Positions 26,621 to 35,833 of a stretch of DNA of 64,000 bases are shown piece after piece. This DNA is from Sideroxydans lithotrophicus (GTDB taxonomy: Bacteria; Pseudomonadota; Gammaproteobacteria; Burkholderiales; Gallionellaceae): contig DYJI01000003.1 of the NCBI GenBank assembly GCA_020723185.1, positions 62,001 to 126,000 on the forward strand, in the 5' to 3' direction. The translations under genes were made by a program, and so were the position numbers. Within the stretch, counting starts at the first letter, position 1, and every line of letters starts with the position of its first letter. The notes beneath the pieces are model-generated. The model worked only from the letters and a program-made list of their open reading frames with translations. It searched no databases and was not told the origin of the DNA.

Positions 26621-27808
26621 CTAGTAGCTGTGCGCGCCGTGCGCGCCCAGGCTCATGATGTATTGCACGAAAAACTGGTTGTCCGGCAATCCTTGGCGTG
26701 AGTTGTCGTGCGCCAGTTGCAGGCGGATGCGCGAGAACTCGCTGGGGCTGTAGTCCAGCATCAAAGTGGTGCGGCTGGGTTTGAAGGCGTAGTCGGCGAT
26801 GACGTTGGCGGCGTTCGCCGCACCTACGCTGGCGATGCCGGGGTCGAGACGGTCGTAGCGCAGCGCCGTGCGCCAGCGCGGCATGAATTGGTACACGGCC
26901 TGCGCATACCAGCCGCTTTGTATGACGGCATAGCTGTCGCTGATGTTTGCGCCGGCGGTGTCATACCTCAGATCGCCGTTCTCGCTGCGGCGGAAGTATT
27001 CCCCTTGCAGTTTCAGATAGCGTTCCTTGAGGTTGCCGTTGGGCGCGTATTTCCACACGACGTCCAATCCAGTGGTGCGGCTGTCGCCAGTGAAGGCGGT
27101 GCTCACGCTGTTGCCGAGCAGGTCGGGCACATCGTCGCTTTCGCGCTCGACGGCACGCGTGCGGTGCAAGGAAAGGCCCGCGCGCCAGCTCTGTTCGATG
27201 CCGATGTCGTCGCCTACATGCACGAACAGCACGCCTGCGCCGCTGCCGTTCTTGGCGCGGGCGCTACCGGGGAAGCCACGACCTTTGCCGGCTTCAGCAC
27301 CAAACTCCAGGAACATCTCTGTCGGTGCCAGCCATTTCAGTTGAACGCCGTCCTCGCCCAACTGGTTCTCCCATAACACCGCATAAACCAGTGGCTGGTC
27401 GGTGAAGTCCCACGCATGGGCGTGCTGCTCGTTCAGGTAACCCAGGCCGGAGAAGAAGCGGCCGAACTTGAGATTGAGGCCGTCGCCGAATGCGGTGGTC
27501 TGCACAAAGGCGTTCTCCACGCTGACGCCGCCGGCCGGATCGAGCGCCAGTGTGGCGGCACCGCGGAACTGCGGATCGATGTTGGCGGAGATACCCATCT
27601 CCGATTCGCCGAGGTTGAAGCCCTGTTCGTGGCCGGGGTAGGGATTCATGGCGAAGCCGGTGGCGGGCGTGGCTGGGTCTTGTTGCAGACTGCCGTAGCT
27701 GCCGGACAGGATGAGTGAGAACGCCGGATTGAAAGCGGATTCGTTGCCGGCGGCGTAGCTGGATTGGCATAGCAGCATCGCGCCGCACAGACTGATGGTT
27801 CTGAACAT
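26621..27808 (-). CDS. Outer-membrane porin-like protein of the metal-uptake cluster
   Basis: A 395-residue protein with a signal peptide ending QSSYA and alternating beta-strand patterns over its length (FSLILSGSYGSL, LKFGRFFSGLGYLNEQHAH, TTLMLDYSPSEFSRIRLQLAHDNS). The C-terminus NQFFVQYIMSLGAHGAHSY is barrel-like. Its place upstream of ZnuA/ZnuB-like genes suggests a metal-related outer-membrane channel. No TonB plug domain is visible, so it is not a TonB-dependent receptor. Confidence 0.75.
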   Translation of the reverse strand: MFRTISLCGAMLLCQSSYAAGNESAFNPAFSLILSGSYGSLQQDPATPATGFAMNPYPGHEQGFNLGESEMGISANIDPQFRGAATLALDPAGGVSVENAFVQTTAFGDGLNLKFGRFFSGLGYLNEQHAHAWDFTDQPLVYAVLWENQLGEDGVQLKWLAPTEMFLEFGAEAGKGRGFPGSARAKNGSGAGVLFVHVGDDIGIEQSWRAGLSLHRTRAVERESDDVPDLLGNSVSTAFTGDSRTTGLDVVWKYAPNGNLKERYLKLQGEYFRRSENGDLRYDTAGANISDSYAVIQSGWYAQAVYQFMPRWRTALRYDRLDPGIASVGAANAANVIADYAFKPSRTTLMLDYSPSEFSRIRLQLAHDNSRQGLPDNQFFVQYIMSLGAHGAHSY

Positions 27809-27871
27809 GGTTCACTCCTGAGAATGGATAGACATACCTCGCCGCATCGTGCGGCAGGATCGGATCTGGAT

Positions 27872-28177
27872 TCAGGCGGAGCGGGGCGGGGCGCGGGCGG
27901 CAAAAGCCGCAATGGTGCGGGGGCGAGGATCGTTGCGGCTGCACTCGTATGATGCGATGAACGATGTGGAGAAATCTAAATACACCCCGCTACTGACGAC
28001 CGCACTGCCGATCTGCGCATAACCGGCACACAACTCGCATTGCTGGTCATGCGGCAGCGACTGGTCATGGGATTGATCGGCCAGTGTGTGGGCGATCGCG
28101 TGCGTGGCCGCGCCTTGCTGGACGAACAGCAGGACGAGGGCGAGGAGCAGAGGACTCAGCAGACGGACGATGCGCAT
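27872..28177 (-). CDS. Small secreted His/Cys-containing protein
   Basis: A 101-residue protein with an N-terminal hydrophobic signal/anchor (IVRLLSPLLLALVLLFVQQG), then a His-rich stretch (THAIAHTLADQSHDQSLPHDQQ) with CELCAGY. The layout recalls DUF2946-like proteins near metal genes. It is the first gene of the reverse-strand metal cluster; the ATG at 28177 is used because the signal peptide begins there. A metal-binding or metal-sensing periplasmic role is inferred only. Confidence 0.65.
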   Translation of the reverse strand: MRIVRLLSPLLLALVLLFVQQGAATHAIAHTLADQSHDQSLPHDQQCELCAGYAQIGSAVVSSGVYLDFSTSFIASYECSRNDPRPRTIAAFAARAPPRSA

Positions 28178-28325
28178 GACAGGCGACACCTTAGCAAATA
28201 GGCGATGGCGCTGCAATGCGGCACAAAAGTGATGGCAGGGTGCATAAGGTGGCATAGAATCGGCTGCAAAGATTCAATTTCCATGCAGCATTCATGAAGG
28301 CGCAGGGCCATGCGTCGCGGAAGGG

Positions 28326-31103
28326 ATGGCAGTGAGCGTATCTTACGACACACAGTCGATCGAGCGGGAACTGGGCATGCGCACCATGGCCCGGCATTCC
28401 GTCATTTCCTGGCTGCTGTTGCTGGTGGGACTGGTGGCGACCGCGTATGCCGTCTATGTCGCCAAAGACGATATCGAACAGGCGGCGATGCGCGATTTCG
28501 CCGCCGAGGCGGAAGAGGTCAGGCTGAAGGTCGAAGCACGCCTGCAGGCGCACAAGCAGGTACTGCTGGGCGGGGCGGCGATGTTCGATGCATCGGACTT
28601 CGTGTCGCGCGAAGAGTGGCATGCCTATGCCAAGCGGGTGCGCATCGACGAACACTTCAACGGTATCCAGGGGCTGGGCTACGCGCAGCTCATCCAGCCG
28701 GCGCAATTGCAGGCCCACGTGGCTGCCATCCGCAAACAGGGATTCCCGCAATACCGCATTCATCCGCCGGGTGAGCGGGAACTCTATTCCTCCATCCTCT
28801 ACCTCGAGCCGTTCCTGGGACGGAACCTGCGCGCCTTCGGCTATGACATGTATTCCGAACCGGTGCGCCGTGCGGCGATGGCGCAGGCGCGCGACGAGAA
28901 TACGGTTGCGCTGACCGGAAAGGTGACCCTGGTGCAGGAGACCGGCAAGGATGTACAGGCCGGGACGCTGATGTATGCGCCGGTGTATCGCAGGGGCGCG
29001 CTGCTCGATACGGTGCAGCAGCGCCGTGCCGCACTGCGCGGCTGGGTGTACAGCCCTTTCCGCATGAATGACCTGATGGACGGTGTGCTGGCACGCTGGG
29101 CCGACCACACCATCCAGCACATCCATATGCAGGTCTACGACGGCGCGGCGGTGGAACCCGATGTGCTGCTGTATGACAGCCGTCCCGGTCGCCCCAATCC
29201 GCAGCCGCTGTTCAGCGTGGCGCAACACATCGTATTCGGTGGCAGGGTGTGGACGCTGCATTTCGAGCAGCATGGCGGGGAGGTGGCCGGGCTGGATTAC
29301 AGCAAGGCCTGGGGCTATCTGTGGTTCGGGCTGGGGATGAGCCTGCTGATGTTCTTCCTCGCGCTGTCCTGGTTCAACACGCGGCGCAATGCAGCGCACA
29401 TCGCGGCCGAGTTGACTGCAGCGCTGCGCATCAAGGATCTGTCGCTGAATGCGGCGGCGAACGCGGTGCTCATCACTGACCGGGACGGGCGCATCGAATG
29501 GGCGAACCATGCTTTCGAGACGCTGAGCGGGTACGGCATGGACGAAGCGGTCGGTCGTCTGCCCAGGGAGCTGCTGCGTTCGGGGCGGCAGGACCTGGCG
29601 TTCTATGAACGGATGTGGCAGACCATCCTCGCCGGGCGCGTCTGGCATGGCGAACTGGTCAACCGGCGCAAGGACGGCGAGCTGTACGACGAAGAGATGA
29701 CCATAACGCCGGTGTCCGGGGCGAACGGGGTTATCTCGCATTTCATCGCGGTGAAGCAGGATGTCACCCAGCGCAAGCAGGCCGAGGCGCAACTGCGCGA
29801 ACTGAACCACGATTTCGTGTCGTTCCTGGAGCACACCACAGACTTCGTCTATTTCAAGGACAAGGACAGCCGCTTCCGCTTCTGCAGCCAGACACTGGCG
29901 AATATCACCGGCCATGCGAGCTGGCGCGACATGATCGGCAAGCATGACCGCGAAGTGTTCCCGCCGGACACCGCGCGGATCTACATCGAGGAAGAGCAGC
30001 CGGTGTTCCGTGCCGGCAAAGCGTTGCATAACAAGATCGCCCCCTATTACGATGCGTCCGGCGGGAAAGGGTGGGTGCTGACCAACAAGTGGCCGCTGTT
30101 CGATGAGGACGGCAAGACGGTGATCGGCATCTTCGGCATCAGCCGCGACGTGACGCCGATGGTGGAAGCGCAGAACGCCCTGCGTGAGAGCGAGAACCGC
30201 TTCCGCACCCTGGCCGACAGCGTGCCGGTGATGATCTGGATCGCCGGTACGGATCGGGGATGCACCTATTTCAACCAGGTCTGGCTGGCATTCACGGGAC
30301 GCCCGCTAGCGCAGGAACTGGGTGGCGGCTGGCTGGAGAGCGTGCATGCGGAGGACAGGCAGCGTTGCCTCGATACCTATGCGGCGGCCTTCGGGGCGCG
30401 GCAGGCGTTCACCATGGAATATCGTCTTCGCCGACACGATGGAGAGTATCGCTGGATCATCGACCATGGCGTGCCTAACCACGATGCGGCAGGCAACTTC
30501 ATCGGCTTCATCGGCTCCTGTCTGGATATAAGCGACCGCCACGAGATGGAGGCGCTGATCCGGCAGATGGCGTTCTATGACGCGCTGACACGCTTGCCCA
30601 ACCGGCGTTTGCTGAATGACCGCTTGCAGCAGGCGATGGCGGCCAGTGCGCGCAGCGGGCGCTATGGCGCGCTGATGTTCCTCGACCTGGATAACTTCAA
30701 GCCGCTCAACGACCGACACGGCCATGACATGGGTGATCTGCTGCTGGGCGAAGTGGCACGGCGCATCACTGCGTGTGTGCGCAAGACGGACACCGTCGCC
30801 AGGCTGGGCGGCGACGAGTTCGTGGTGGTGCTGAGCGAACTGGAGGGAGACCGTCCATCCGCCCGCCAGCAGGCTTTGCAGGTGGCGGAAAAGATCCGCG
30901 CCTCACTGGCAGAGCCCTACCGTTTGCAGATGCGACTGCCTTCGGGCGAGATGCGGGAGGTCGAACATCCCTGCACGTCCAGCATCGGTCTGCTGCTGTT
31001 CGGTGATCACGGTACGGGCGCGGACGAGTTGCTCCAGCAGGCCGATACGGCGATGTACTGCGCCAAGGAGGCGGGACGCAACCGGGTCTATGCCGAAGCG
31101 TGA
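28326..31103 (+). CDS. CHASE-PAS-PAS-PAS-GGDEF diguanylate cyclase
   Basis: A 925-residue membrane sensor. One helix near residues 27-47 leads into a periplasmic CHASE-type region (about 75-290), followed by a second helix (LWFGLGMSLLMFFLALSWF), three PAS domains (about 375-480, 500-615, 620-745) and a GGDEF domain. The active site is intact (LGGDEF), and RKTD five residues before it is the c-di-GMP inhibitory I-site. There is no EAL domain, so it makes c-di-GMP from GTP in response to an unknown periplasmic ligand. It converges on the tonB gene. Confidence 0.9.
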   Translation: MAVSVSYDTQSIERELGMRTMARHSVISWLLLLVGLVATAYAVYVAKDDIEQAAMRDFAAEAEEVRLKVEARLQAHKQVLLGGAAMFDASDFVSREEWHAYAKRVRIDEHFNGIQGLGYAQLIQPAQLQAHVAAIRKQGFPQYRIHPPGERELYSSILYLEPFLGRNLRAFGYDMYSEPVRRAAMAQARDENTVALTGKVTLVQETGKDVQAGTLMYAPVYRRGALLDTVQQRRAALRGWVYSPFRMNDLMDGVLARWADHTIQHIHMQVYDGAAVEPDVLLYDSRPGRPNPQPLFSVAQHIVFGGRVWTLHFEQHGGEVAGLDYSKAWGYLWFGLGMSLLMFFLALSWFNTRRNAAHIAAELTAALRIKDLSLNAAANAVLITDRDGRIEWANHAFETLSGYGMDEAVGRLPRELLRSGRQDLAFYERMWQTILAGRVWHGELVNRRKDGELYDEEMTITPVSGANGVISHFIAVKQDVTQRKQAEAQLRELNHDFVSFLEHTTDFVYFKDKDSRFRFCSQTLANITGHASWRDMIGKHDREVFPPDTARIYIEEEQPVFRAGKALHNKIAPYYDASGGKGWVLTNKWPLFDEDGKTVIGIFGISRDVTPMVEAQNALRESENRFRTLADSVPVMIWIAGTDRGCTYFNQVWLAFTGRPLAQELGGGWLESVHAEDRQRCLDTYAAAFGARQAFTMEYRLRRHDGEYRWIIDHGVPNHDAAGNFIGFIGSCLDISDRHEMEALIRQMAFYDALTRLPNRRLLNDRLQQAMAASARSGRYGALMFLDLDNFKPLNDRHGHDMGDLLLGEVARRITACVRKTDTVARLGGDEFVVVLSELEGDRPSARQQALQVAEKIRASLAEPYRLQMRLPSGEMREVEHPCTSSIGLLLFGDHGTGADELLQQADTAMYCAKEAGRNRVYAEA

Positions 31104-31112
31104 ACGCCTCGT

Positions 31113-31979
31113 TTATCTGGCTTCAAGCCGGTCGCTGGTGGTGAACGTCCAGGTGCGGGTGATGCCGAGCACGTCGACTTCGTTGCGGATGTTGGGCGGG
31201 AAGGGAGCGTAAGGGCCTGCCAGTTTGACGATGCGCTGGGCGGCGGCATCGAGGATGCGATGTCCGGAAGTGCGATTGATCTCGATGCTCTCCACGCTGC
31301 CGTCTGCGCGGATGTTCACCGTCAGCGTGAGGCTGCCGTAGAGTTTCTGGCGGCGTGCCGCTTCCGGATAGTTCAGGTTGCCGATACGCTCGACCTTGGC
31401 GCGCCAGTCTTCGACATATTGCGCATATTTGTACTCCTCGGTGCGCGCGCCGATGAACTTGCGTTTGGGCAGTTTCTCGTACAGCGAGATGTTCTTGCTG
31501 ATCTCGGCTTCCAGTCGCGCGATCTCCAGCGAGCGTTGCACCAGATCCTCGCCGCTCTTGCTGCTGTCTTGGGGCCTGGGTGCCTGCTTGGGTTGTTCGA
31601 CACGATAGTCGCCCTTGCTGCGCGTGAGCAGCGACTGCACTTCCTGCTCCAGTGCCTTGACCCGTTTGGCGGCCTGTTCCGGCGTGTAGCGCGTATCGTT
31701 GCTGACCACCGGGAACGGTGTGCCCGCACGCAGGTCTTCCGGGGTGTTGCCGCCGCCGTCCAGATTGCTTTGCGCGTAGGCGTTAGCCTTGGTCGGCTTG
31801 TGGCGCGACTGGCTGTTGACCAGCGTGACTTCCAGCGGCTCCAGCCGTTTCGCCAGTGACCTTGCGTCCGGCACGGTGAAGGTGATGCCGAACAGCACAA
31901 AGGCGTGCAGCAGCAAGGAGAAACCTGTCGCGAACGAGAGGCGTTCGCGCAGCAAAGCCATGAGCAGATACCGCTTCAT
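31113..31979 (-). CDS. TonB-like energy transducer
   Basis: A 288-residue protein with an N-terminal membrane helix (FSLLLHAFVLFGITF), a long polar coiled-coil region (PEQAAKRVKALEQEVQSLL, SLEIARLEAEISKNISLYEKLP) and a C-terminal TonB domain (YPEAARRQKLYGSLTLTVNI, IRRTSGH-like segment). The start overlaps the RNase gene by 4 bp. No ExbB/ExbD lies nearby. In betaproteobacteria this gene is often found as rnb-tonB-aroE-mtgA; here 6 kb separates it from aroE. Confidence 0.8.
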   Translation of the reverse strand: MKRYLLMALLRERLSFATGFSLLLHAFVLFGITFTVPDARSLAKRLEPLEVTLVNSQSRHKPTKANAYAQSNLDGGGNTPEDLRAGTPFPVVSNDTRYTPEQAAKRVKALEQEVQSLLTRSKGDYRVEQPKQAPRPQDSSKSGEDLVQRSLEIARLEAEISKNISLYEKLPKRKFIGARTEEYKYAQYVEDWRAKVERIGNLNYPEAARRQKLYGSLTLTVNIRADGSVESIEINRTSGHRILDAAAQRIVKLAGPYAPFPPNIRNEVDVLGITRTWTFTTSDRLEAR

Positions 31980-33823
31980 GCCCCACCGGCAGCGACCGCG
32001 ACGGGCCGCGCTTCGAAGTTGAGGTCGAGCAGGTCGACGGAAACGATCTCCAGTGTCACCTGCGTGTTGGCTTCGGTCTCGGGCAGGGCGGGTACGCGGC
32101 CGACCAGCGGGATGTCGACGAACTTGACCAGGTTCTCGCGCAGTACCACGGCAGCTGCCTGTTCCACCTGTTCCTGCTGCAGCCAGCGCAGGCACCAGTA
32201 GCGTTCGATGTTGCGCTGGAACTCGTTGTAGGTGGTGTAGGCAGCATCGAAGTCGCGCAGGATGGCGAACAACGTGGTGTCGTTCTTGGCGTAGGCGGGC
32301 GCTTCACCGCGCAGCACGCTCATGATCTGGCGCTGGTTCACCAGATCGACATAGCGGCGCAGCGGCGAGCTGGACCATGCATAGTGTGTCACGCCCAGGC
32401 CCTGATGCGGCGCGGCGACAGTGCTCATCTTCACTTTACCGTTGTTCTGTGTGCGGTAAATACCGGCGACGCTGTTGTCATACAGCAGTTTCCCCCATGT
32501 GCTGTTGGCGAGGATCATCAGCTCCGATACCACCTTGTCGATGGGCGAACCGCGCAGGCGGTGGCCGATGCTGATACGGTCATCCTCGACATTGAAGATG
32601 TAGTCGATCTGCTGCTGATTGGTGTCGGACGATTTGCCGCGTCCGGCTTCCAGCTTGTTGGCGAAGTCCCACAGCAGTTCCAGTTCGGGGCCATAGGCAA
32701 AGTCGAACTGGCGTGCGGCTACGGATTCGTCGTTGAACAGCGGCTCCAGCGTATCGTGTCGCAGGTTGGCGGCGATGTGCAGGCGCTCGATGCGGCTCTC
32801 GCTGGCCACGATCTCCAGCGCGTCATTGACTTCCACATACAGCGAGAGCGCGGGGCAGACCTTGTCGGCGCATAGCGTGAACGCTTGCACCACGTTGTCC
32901 GGCAGCATGGTGATCTTGTCGCCCGGCATGTACACGGTAGACATGCGCTGTGCGGCGATGGCGTCGATGTCCGAGCCCGGCGCGATGCCGAGTGCGGGGG
33001 CGGCGATGTGGATGCCGATGCGGCGGTTGCCGTTTGCCAGCGTCTCGATCGAGAAGGCATCGTCGATCTCGGTTGTGGCGGAATCGTCGATGCTGAAGGC
33101 GTTCACGGTCGCTTTGGGCAGCTCGGGATGCTCTTCAACAGTCACCTCGGGGAAGCCGGTGCCGCGCGGGAAGTTCTCGAACAGGAACTTGTTCAGGTGG
33201 AAATCGTGCGATGAGGGCAGCGCGCCGCACTTCTCCAGCAGGTGCGGGACCGAGAGATGCGTGGCGGCACAGGCTGCTTCCAGCGCTTTGACCTCGAGGG
33301 TGTTGCGGTCCGGCTGGTACAGGATCGCTTTGAGCTTGTCGGCGAACTCGGCAGGCAGCTTGAATTGCGTGAGTTCTTCCGTGTAGCGTGCCTGCAATTC
33401 GGCCTGCAGGCGTTTCTTCTCCACGCTGGCCAGGGCCGCTTTCAGCGCATCGGCCGGTGCGGCTTTGTAGCGCCCCTTGCCCTTTTTGTAGAAATGCATG
33501 GGCGAGCCATGCAGGCGGATCAGTGCACCGGCGGCTTCGACGGGCGTGGGGGAGTGGCCGTAGTAATCCTGTGCCAGCTCCTCGAAGGCGAACTCTTCCG
33601 GCGGACACGCTTCCCACAGGAAATCCAGATCGATATCGTCGGCGGCCTGTTCCGCCTGAGCGATGAATTCACTCAGCCCAGGCTGGGCGAAGCGCAGCAT
33701 GACGTTGGCGGCTTTGATCTTGCAACGTTTTCCGTGGAGGTTCTCGACCTGCAGGGAGGAAGTGTTATCGGCCATGATGCTGCCGACCTTGAAACTGCCG
33801 TCTTCTTCGTAGAATATGTTCAT
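31976..33823 (-). CDS. RNase II/RNB-family 3'-5' exoribonuclease
   Basis: A 615-residue protein whose central RNB domain starts at FSIDDSATTEIDDAFSIE, with the Asp cluster that binds magnesium, followed by IGIHIAAPALGIAPGSDID and the SSPLRRYVDLVNQRQ motif. The N-terminal region lacks clear cold-shock domains. It is the shorter VacB/RNase II-like branch common in betaproteobacteria. It is coupled to the TonB-like gene. Confidence 0.87.
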   Translation of the reverse strand: MNIFYEEDGSFKVGSIMADNTSSLQVENLHGKRCKIKAANVMLRFAQPGLSEFIAQAEQAADDIDLDFLWEACPPEEFAFEELAQDYYGHSPTPVEAAGALIRLHGSPMHFYKKGKGRYKAAPADALKAALASVEKKRLQAELQARYTEELTQFKLPAEFADKLKAILYQPDRNTLEVKALEAACAATHLSVPHLLEKCGALPSSHDFHLNKFLFENFPRGTGFPEVTVEEHPELPKATVNAFSIDDSATTEIDDAFSIETLANGNRRIGIHIAAPALGIAPGSDIDAIAAQRMSTVYMPGDKITMLPDNVVQAFTLCADKVCPALSLYVEVNDALEIVASESRIERLHIAANLRHDTLEPLFNDESVAARQFDFAYGPELELLWDFANKLEAGRGKSSDTNQQQIDYIFNVEDDRISIGHRLRGSPIDKVVSELMILANSTWGKLLYDNSVAGIYRTQNNGKVKMSTVAAPHQGLGVTHYAWSSSPLRRYVDLVNQRQIMSVLRGEAPAYAKNDTTLFAILRDFDAAYTTYNEFQRNIERYWCLRWLQQEQVEQAAAVVLRENLVKFVDIPLVGRVPALPETEANTQVTLEIVSVDLLDLNFEARPVAVAAGGA

Positions 33824-33952
33824 GGGGGATTACAGAAAGGATTGCGGCGATTATAACCTGCCGTCCGGCGGCGAACTTCCATCCTGTTCGTCTGTCCATG
33901 CACCCGGCGTCCGCAGGCGCGGCGTATCCACCAATCACATCAGGAGAACGGT

Positions 33953-34441
33953 ATGAACAAGTTAATGGCATTGATCGCGGCGGGCGGACTGCTGGCGATC
34001 ACCCAGCAAGCCTCGGCCTGTCCCGGCAAGGCGCACGGCCAGAGCGATGCCTGTCCGAAAGGCGGCGGCATGGTGCAGCAGATGGACAAGGACGGCGACG
34101 GAGCAGTCAGCAAGAAGGAATTCAATGCCTTCCATGCGGAGCGGTTCAAGGACATGGATACCAACAAGGACGGCAAGATCTCCGCCGAGGAGTTGGACGG
34201 CTTGCATCAGGGGATGCGCAGCCAGATGAAGAGCATGCGTCACATGAGCATGGAGCAGCATTTCGATGCGGCCGATACCGACCATGACGGTGCCTTGAGC
34301 AAGGAAGAAGCTGAAAAGGGCATGCCTATCCTGTTCGCGCGTTTCGACGAGAACGATGCCAACAAGGACGGCAAGATCACCAAGGATGAAGTGATGCGCG
34401 ATGCGCGTCCCATGCGCGGGCCGGGCATGATGGGCAACTGA
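33953..34441 (+). CDS. Secreted four-EF-hand protein
   Basis: A 162-residue protein with a signal peptide ending near QQASA and four canonical EF-hand loops: DKDGDGAVSKKE (45-56), DTNKDGKISAEE (69-80), DTDHDGALSKEE (108-119) and DANKDGKITKDE (135-146). All have the calcium-ligand positions 1, 3, 5 and 12, so real calcium binding in the periplasm is likely. Met-rich linkers (MRSQMKSMRHMSM; MRGPGMM) are notable. It shares a bidirectional terminator with the cytochrome c gene. Confidence 0.85.
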   Translation: MNKLMALIAAGGLLAITQQASACPGKAHGQSDACPKGGGMVQQMDKDGDGAVSKKEFNAFHAERFKDMDTNKDGKISAEELDGLHQGMRSQMKSMRHMSMEQHFDAADTDHDGALSKEEAEKGMPILFARFDENDANKDGKITKDEVMRDARPMRGPGMMGN

Positions 34442-34454
34442 TCCCGATCCACTC

Positions 34455-34500
34455 GCACAAAACAAAAGGGCCGGTAAGAACCGGCCCTTTTGTTTTGTGC
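34455..34500. terminator. Bidirectional terminator with 21-bp stem
   Basis: The arms 34455-34475 and 34480-34500 are perfectly complementary around the loop AAGA, with A-rich and T-rich outer parts. It serves the EF-hand gene on the plus strand and the cytochrome c gene on the minus strand. Confidence 0.9.
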
Positions 34501-34510
34501 GGCTAAAGAC

Positions 34511-34828
34511 TTATTTGGCGGCGAGGATGTGTGCCACCATGGCCTTGATGTCCGCATCGGAGGCCTTGGCCGGTGTGGCCGGCATAGGCATGGTGCCGAA
34601 GCTGCCCGCACCACCCACGCGCACCTTCTTCTCCAGCTTGGCGGCCGCGCCGGCATCGCCCGCGTACTTTTCCGCGATCGCCTTGATCGACGGGCCGACC
34701 GTCTTCTTGTCGAGCTGATGGCAGGTGCCACAGTTGTGCGTCTTCATCAGTGCGGCGCCGTCATCGGCCAGGACCGGTGCCGACAACATCAAACCAGCGG
34801 TCAGCATCAGTGCGTGTTGGACTTTCAT
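34511..34828 (-). CDS. Periplasmic class I cytochrome c (c551/c552 type)
   Basis: A 105-residue monohaem cytochrome with a signal peptide ending PVLA, haem motif CGTCH at 33-37 and a late MPMP segment carrying the axial Met. The ATG at 34828 follows AAGGAG. It is a small electron carrier probably serving terminal oxidases or the multihaem chain in this genome. Confidence 0.92.
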   Translation of the reverse strand: MKVQHALMLTAGLMLSAPVLADDGAALMKTHNCGTCHQLDKKTVGPSIKAIAEKYAGDAGAAAKLEKKVRVGGAGSFGTMPMPATPAKASDADIKAMVAHILAAK

Positions 34829-34982
34829 GATCAACTCCTTCGGGTGGTTAACAAAACTGTTGCGGGCATTCTACTCCCGATTTTTTTCGGCGGGAAAGCA
34901 CTATTGCGAATAGCGCAGCATTTGGGTCGGACAAGGCGCAGGTGTTACCATGCTCGCGGCAAATTCAGCATGAGGAAGCAAC

Positions 34983-35708
34983 ATGGCAGGACACAGTAAA
35001 TGGGCGAACATCCAGCACCGCAAAGGGCGTCAGGATGCCAAGCGCGGTCAGATATTCACGCGTCTGATCAAGGAGATCACCGTGGCGGCCAAGCTGGGCG
35101 GCAGCGACCCGGATACCAACCCCCGTCTGCGGCTGGCTATGGAAAAGGCTTATGACCAGAACATGCCCAAGGATAACGTCGAGCGCGCCATCAAGCGCGG
35201 TGCGGGTGAGCTGGAGGGCGTGGACTACATGGAACTGCGCTACGAGGGCTACGGCATCAACGGCGCGGCGGTTATGGTCGATTGCATGACCGACAACAAG
35301 ACGCGCACCGTGGCCGATGTGCGCCATGCCTTCACCAAGTACGGAGGCAACCTCGGCACTGACGGATCGGTGGCGTTCCTGTTCAAACATTGCGGCCAGA
35401 TGGTGTTCGCGCCCGGCACAGATGAGAACGCGTTGATGGAAGTGGCGCTGGACGCGGGCGCGGAAGACATCATCAACAACGACGATGGCAGTATCGAGGT
35501 CATCACCTCCCCCAACGATTTCGTGGCAGTGAAACAGCGCCTGGAAAGCGCGGGATTCAAGCCGGAGATGGGCGAGGTCACCATGAAGCCCGAGAACGAG
35601 GTGAGTTTCACCGGCGACGATGCGGTGAAGATGCAGAAGCTGCTGGATGCGCTGGAAGACGTGGGCGACGTGCAGCAGGTCTACACCAATGCGGTGATCG
35701 AGGACTGA
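34983..35708 (+). CDS. YebC/PmpR-family protein
   Basis: A 241-residue protein beginning [22 protein letters not shown], the unmistakable family start. Members act as transcription regulators or, as recently reported, in translation of polyproline tracts. The stop overlaps the ATG of a truncated ruvC copy, showing the ancestral yebC-ruvC coupling. Confidence 0.94.
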   Translation: MAGHSKWANIQHRKGRQDAKRGQIFTRLIKEITVAAKLGGSDPDTNPRLRLAMEKAYDQNMPKDNVERAIKRGAGELEGVDYMELRYEGYGINGAAVMVDCMTDNKTRTVADVRHAFTKYGGNLGTDGSVAFLFKHCGQMVFAPGTDENALMEVALDAGAEDIINNDDGSIEVITSPNDFVAVKQRLESAGFKPEMGEVTMKPENEVSFTGDDAVKMQKLLDALEDVGDVQQVYTNAVIED

Positions 35709-35833
35709 TGCGCATCCTCGGCATCGATCCCGGCCTGCGCATCACCGGGTTTAGTTGCGACATAACTTGCCTGCGCAAGTTAGTCTCCACTGAAACCCGT
35801 TGCCAGTTCTTCGCTTCGGTGGTTGGGCGATGA
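35708..35833 (+). pseudogene. Truncated ruvC 5' copy (41-codon remnant ORF)
   Basis: An ATG overlapping the yebC stop opens a frame whose first 15 residues, [15 protein letters not shown], repeat the RuvC N-terminus; the next 26 residues are unrelated and the frame ends at 35833. A full ruvC starts at 35833 (or 35830) with [16 protein letters not shown]. The two copies use different codons for nearly every residue, so this is not a recent tandem duplication. The remnant is followed at once by the palindrome at 35746-35799. Confidence 0.75.
35746..35799. repeat. Palindromic 54-bp insert in the ruvC remnant
   Basis: The outer arms CGGGTTTAGT and ACTGAAACCCG are complementary apart from one bulged base. 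The inner arms TAACTTGC (35763-35770) and GCAAGTTA (35775-35782) form a perfect 8-bp stem with loop CTGC. The nested structure resembles a MITE or REP-like element. No other copy was noticed in this window. Confidence 0.6.

Noticed and set aside
26621-27808. TonB-dependent receptor call for the porin in the metal cluster
   Set aside because: No TonB box or plug domain is visible and 395 residues is too short.
31593-32201. Plus-strand and extended frames across tonB and the RNase gene
   Set aside because: They are shadows; the reverse-strand genes have clear domains and a 4-bp start/stop overlap.
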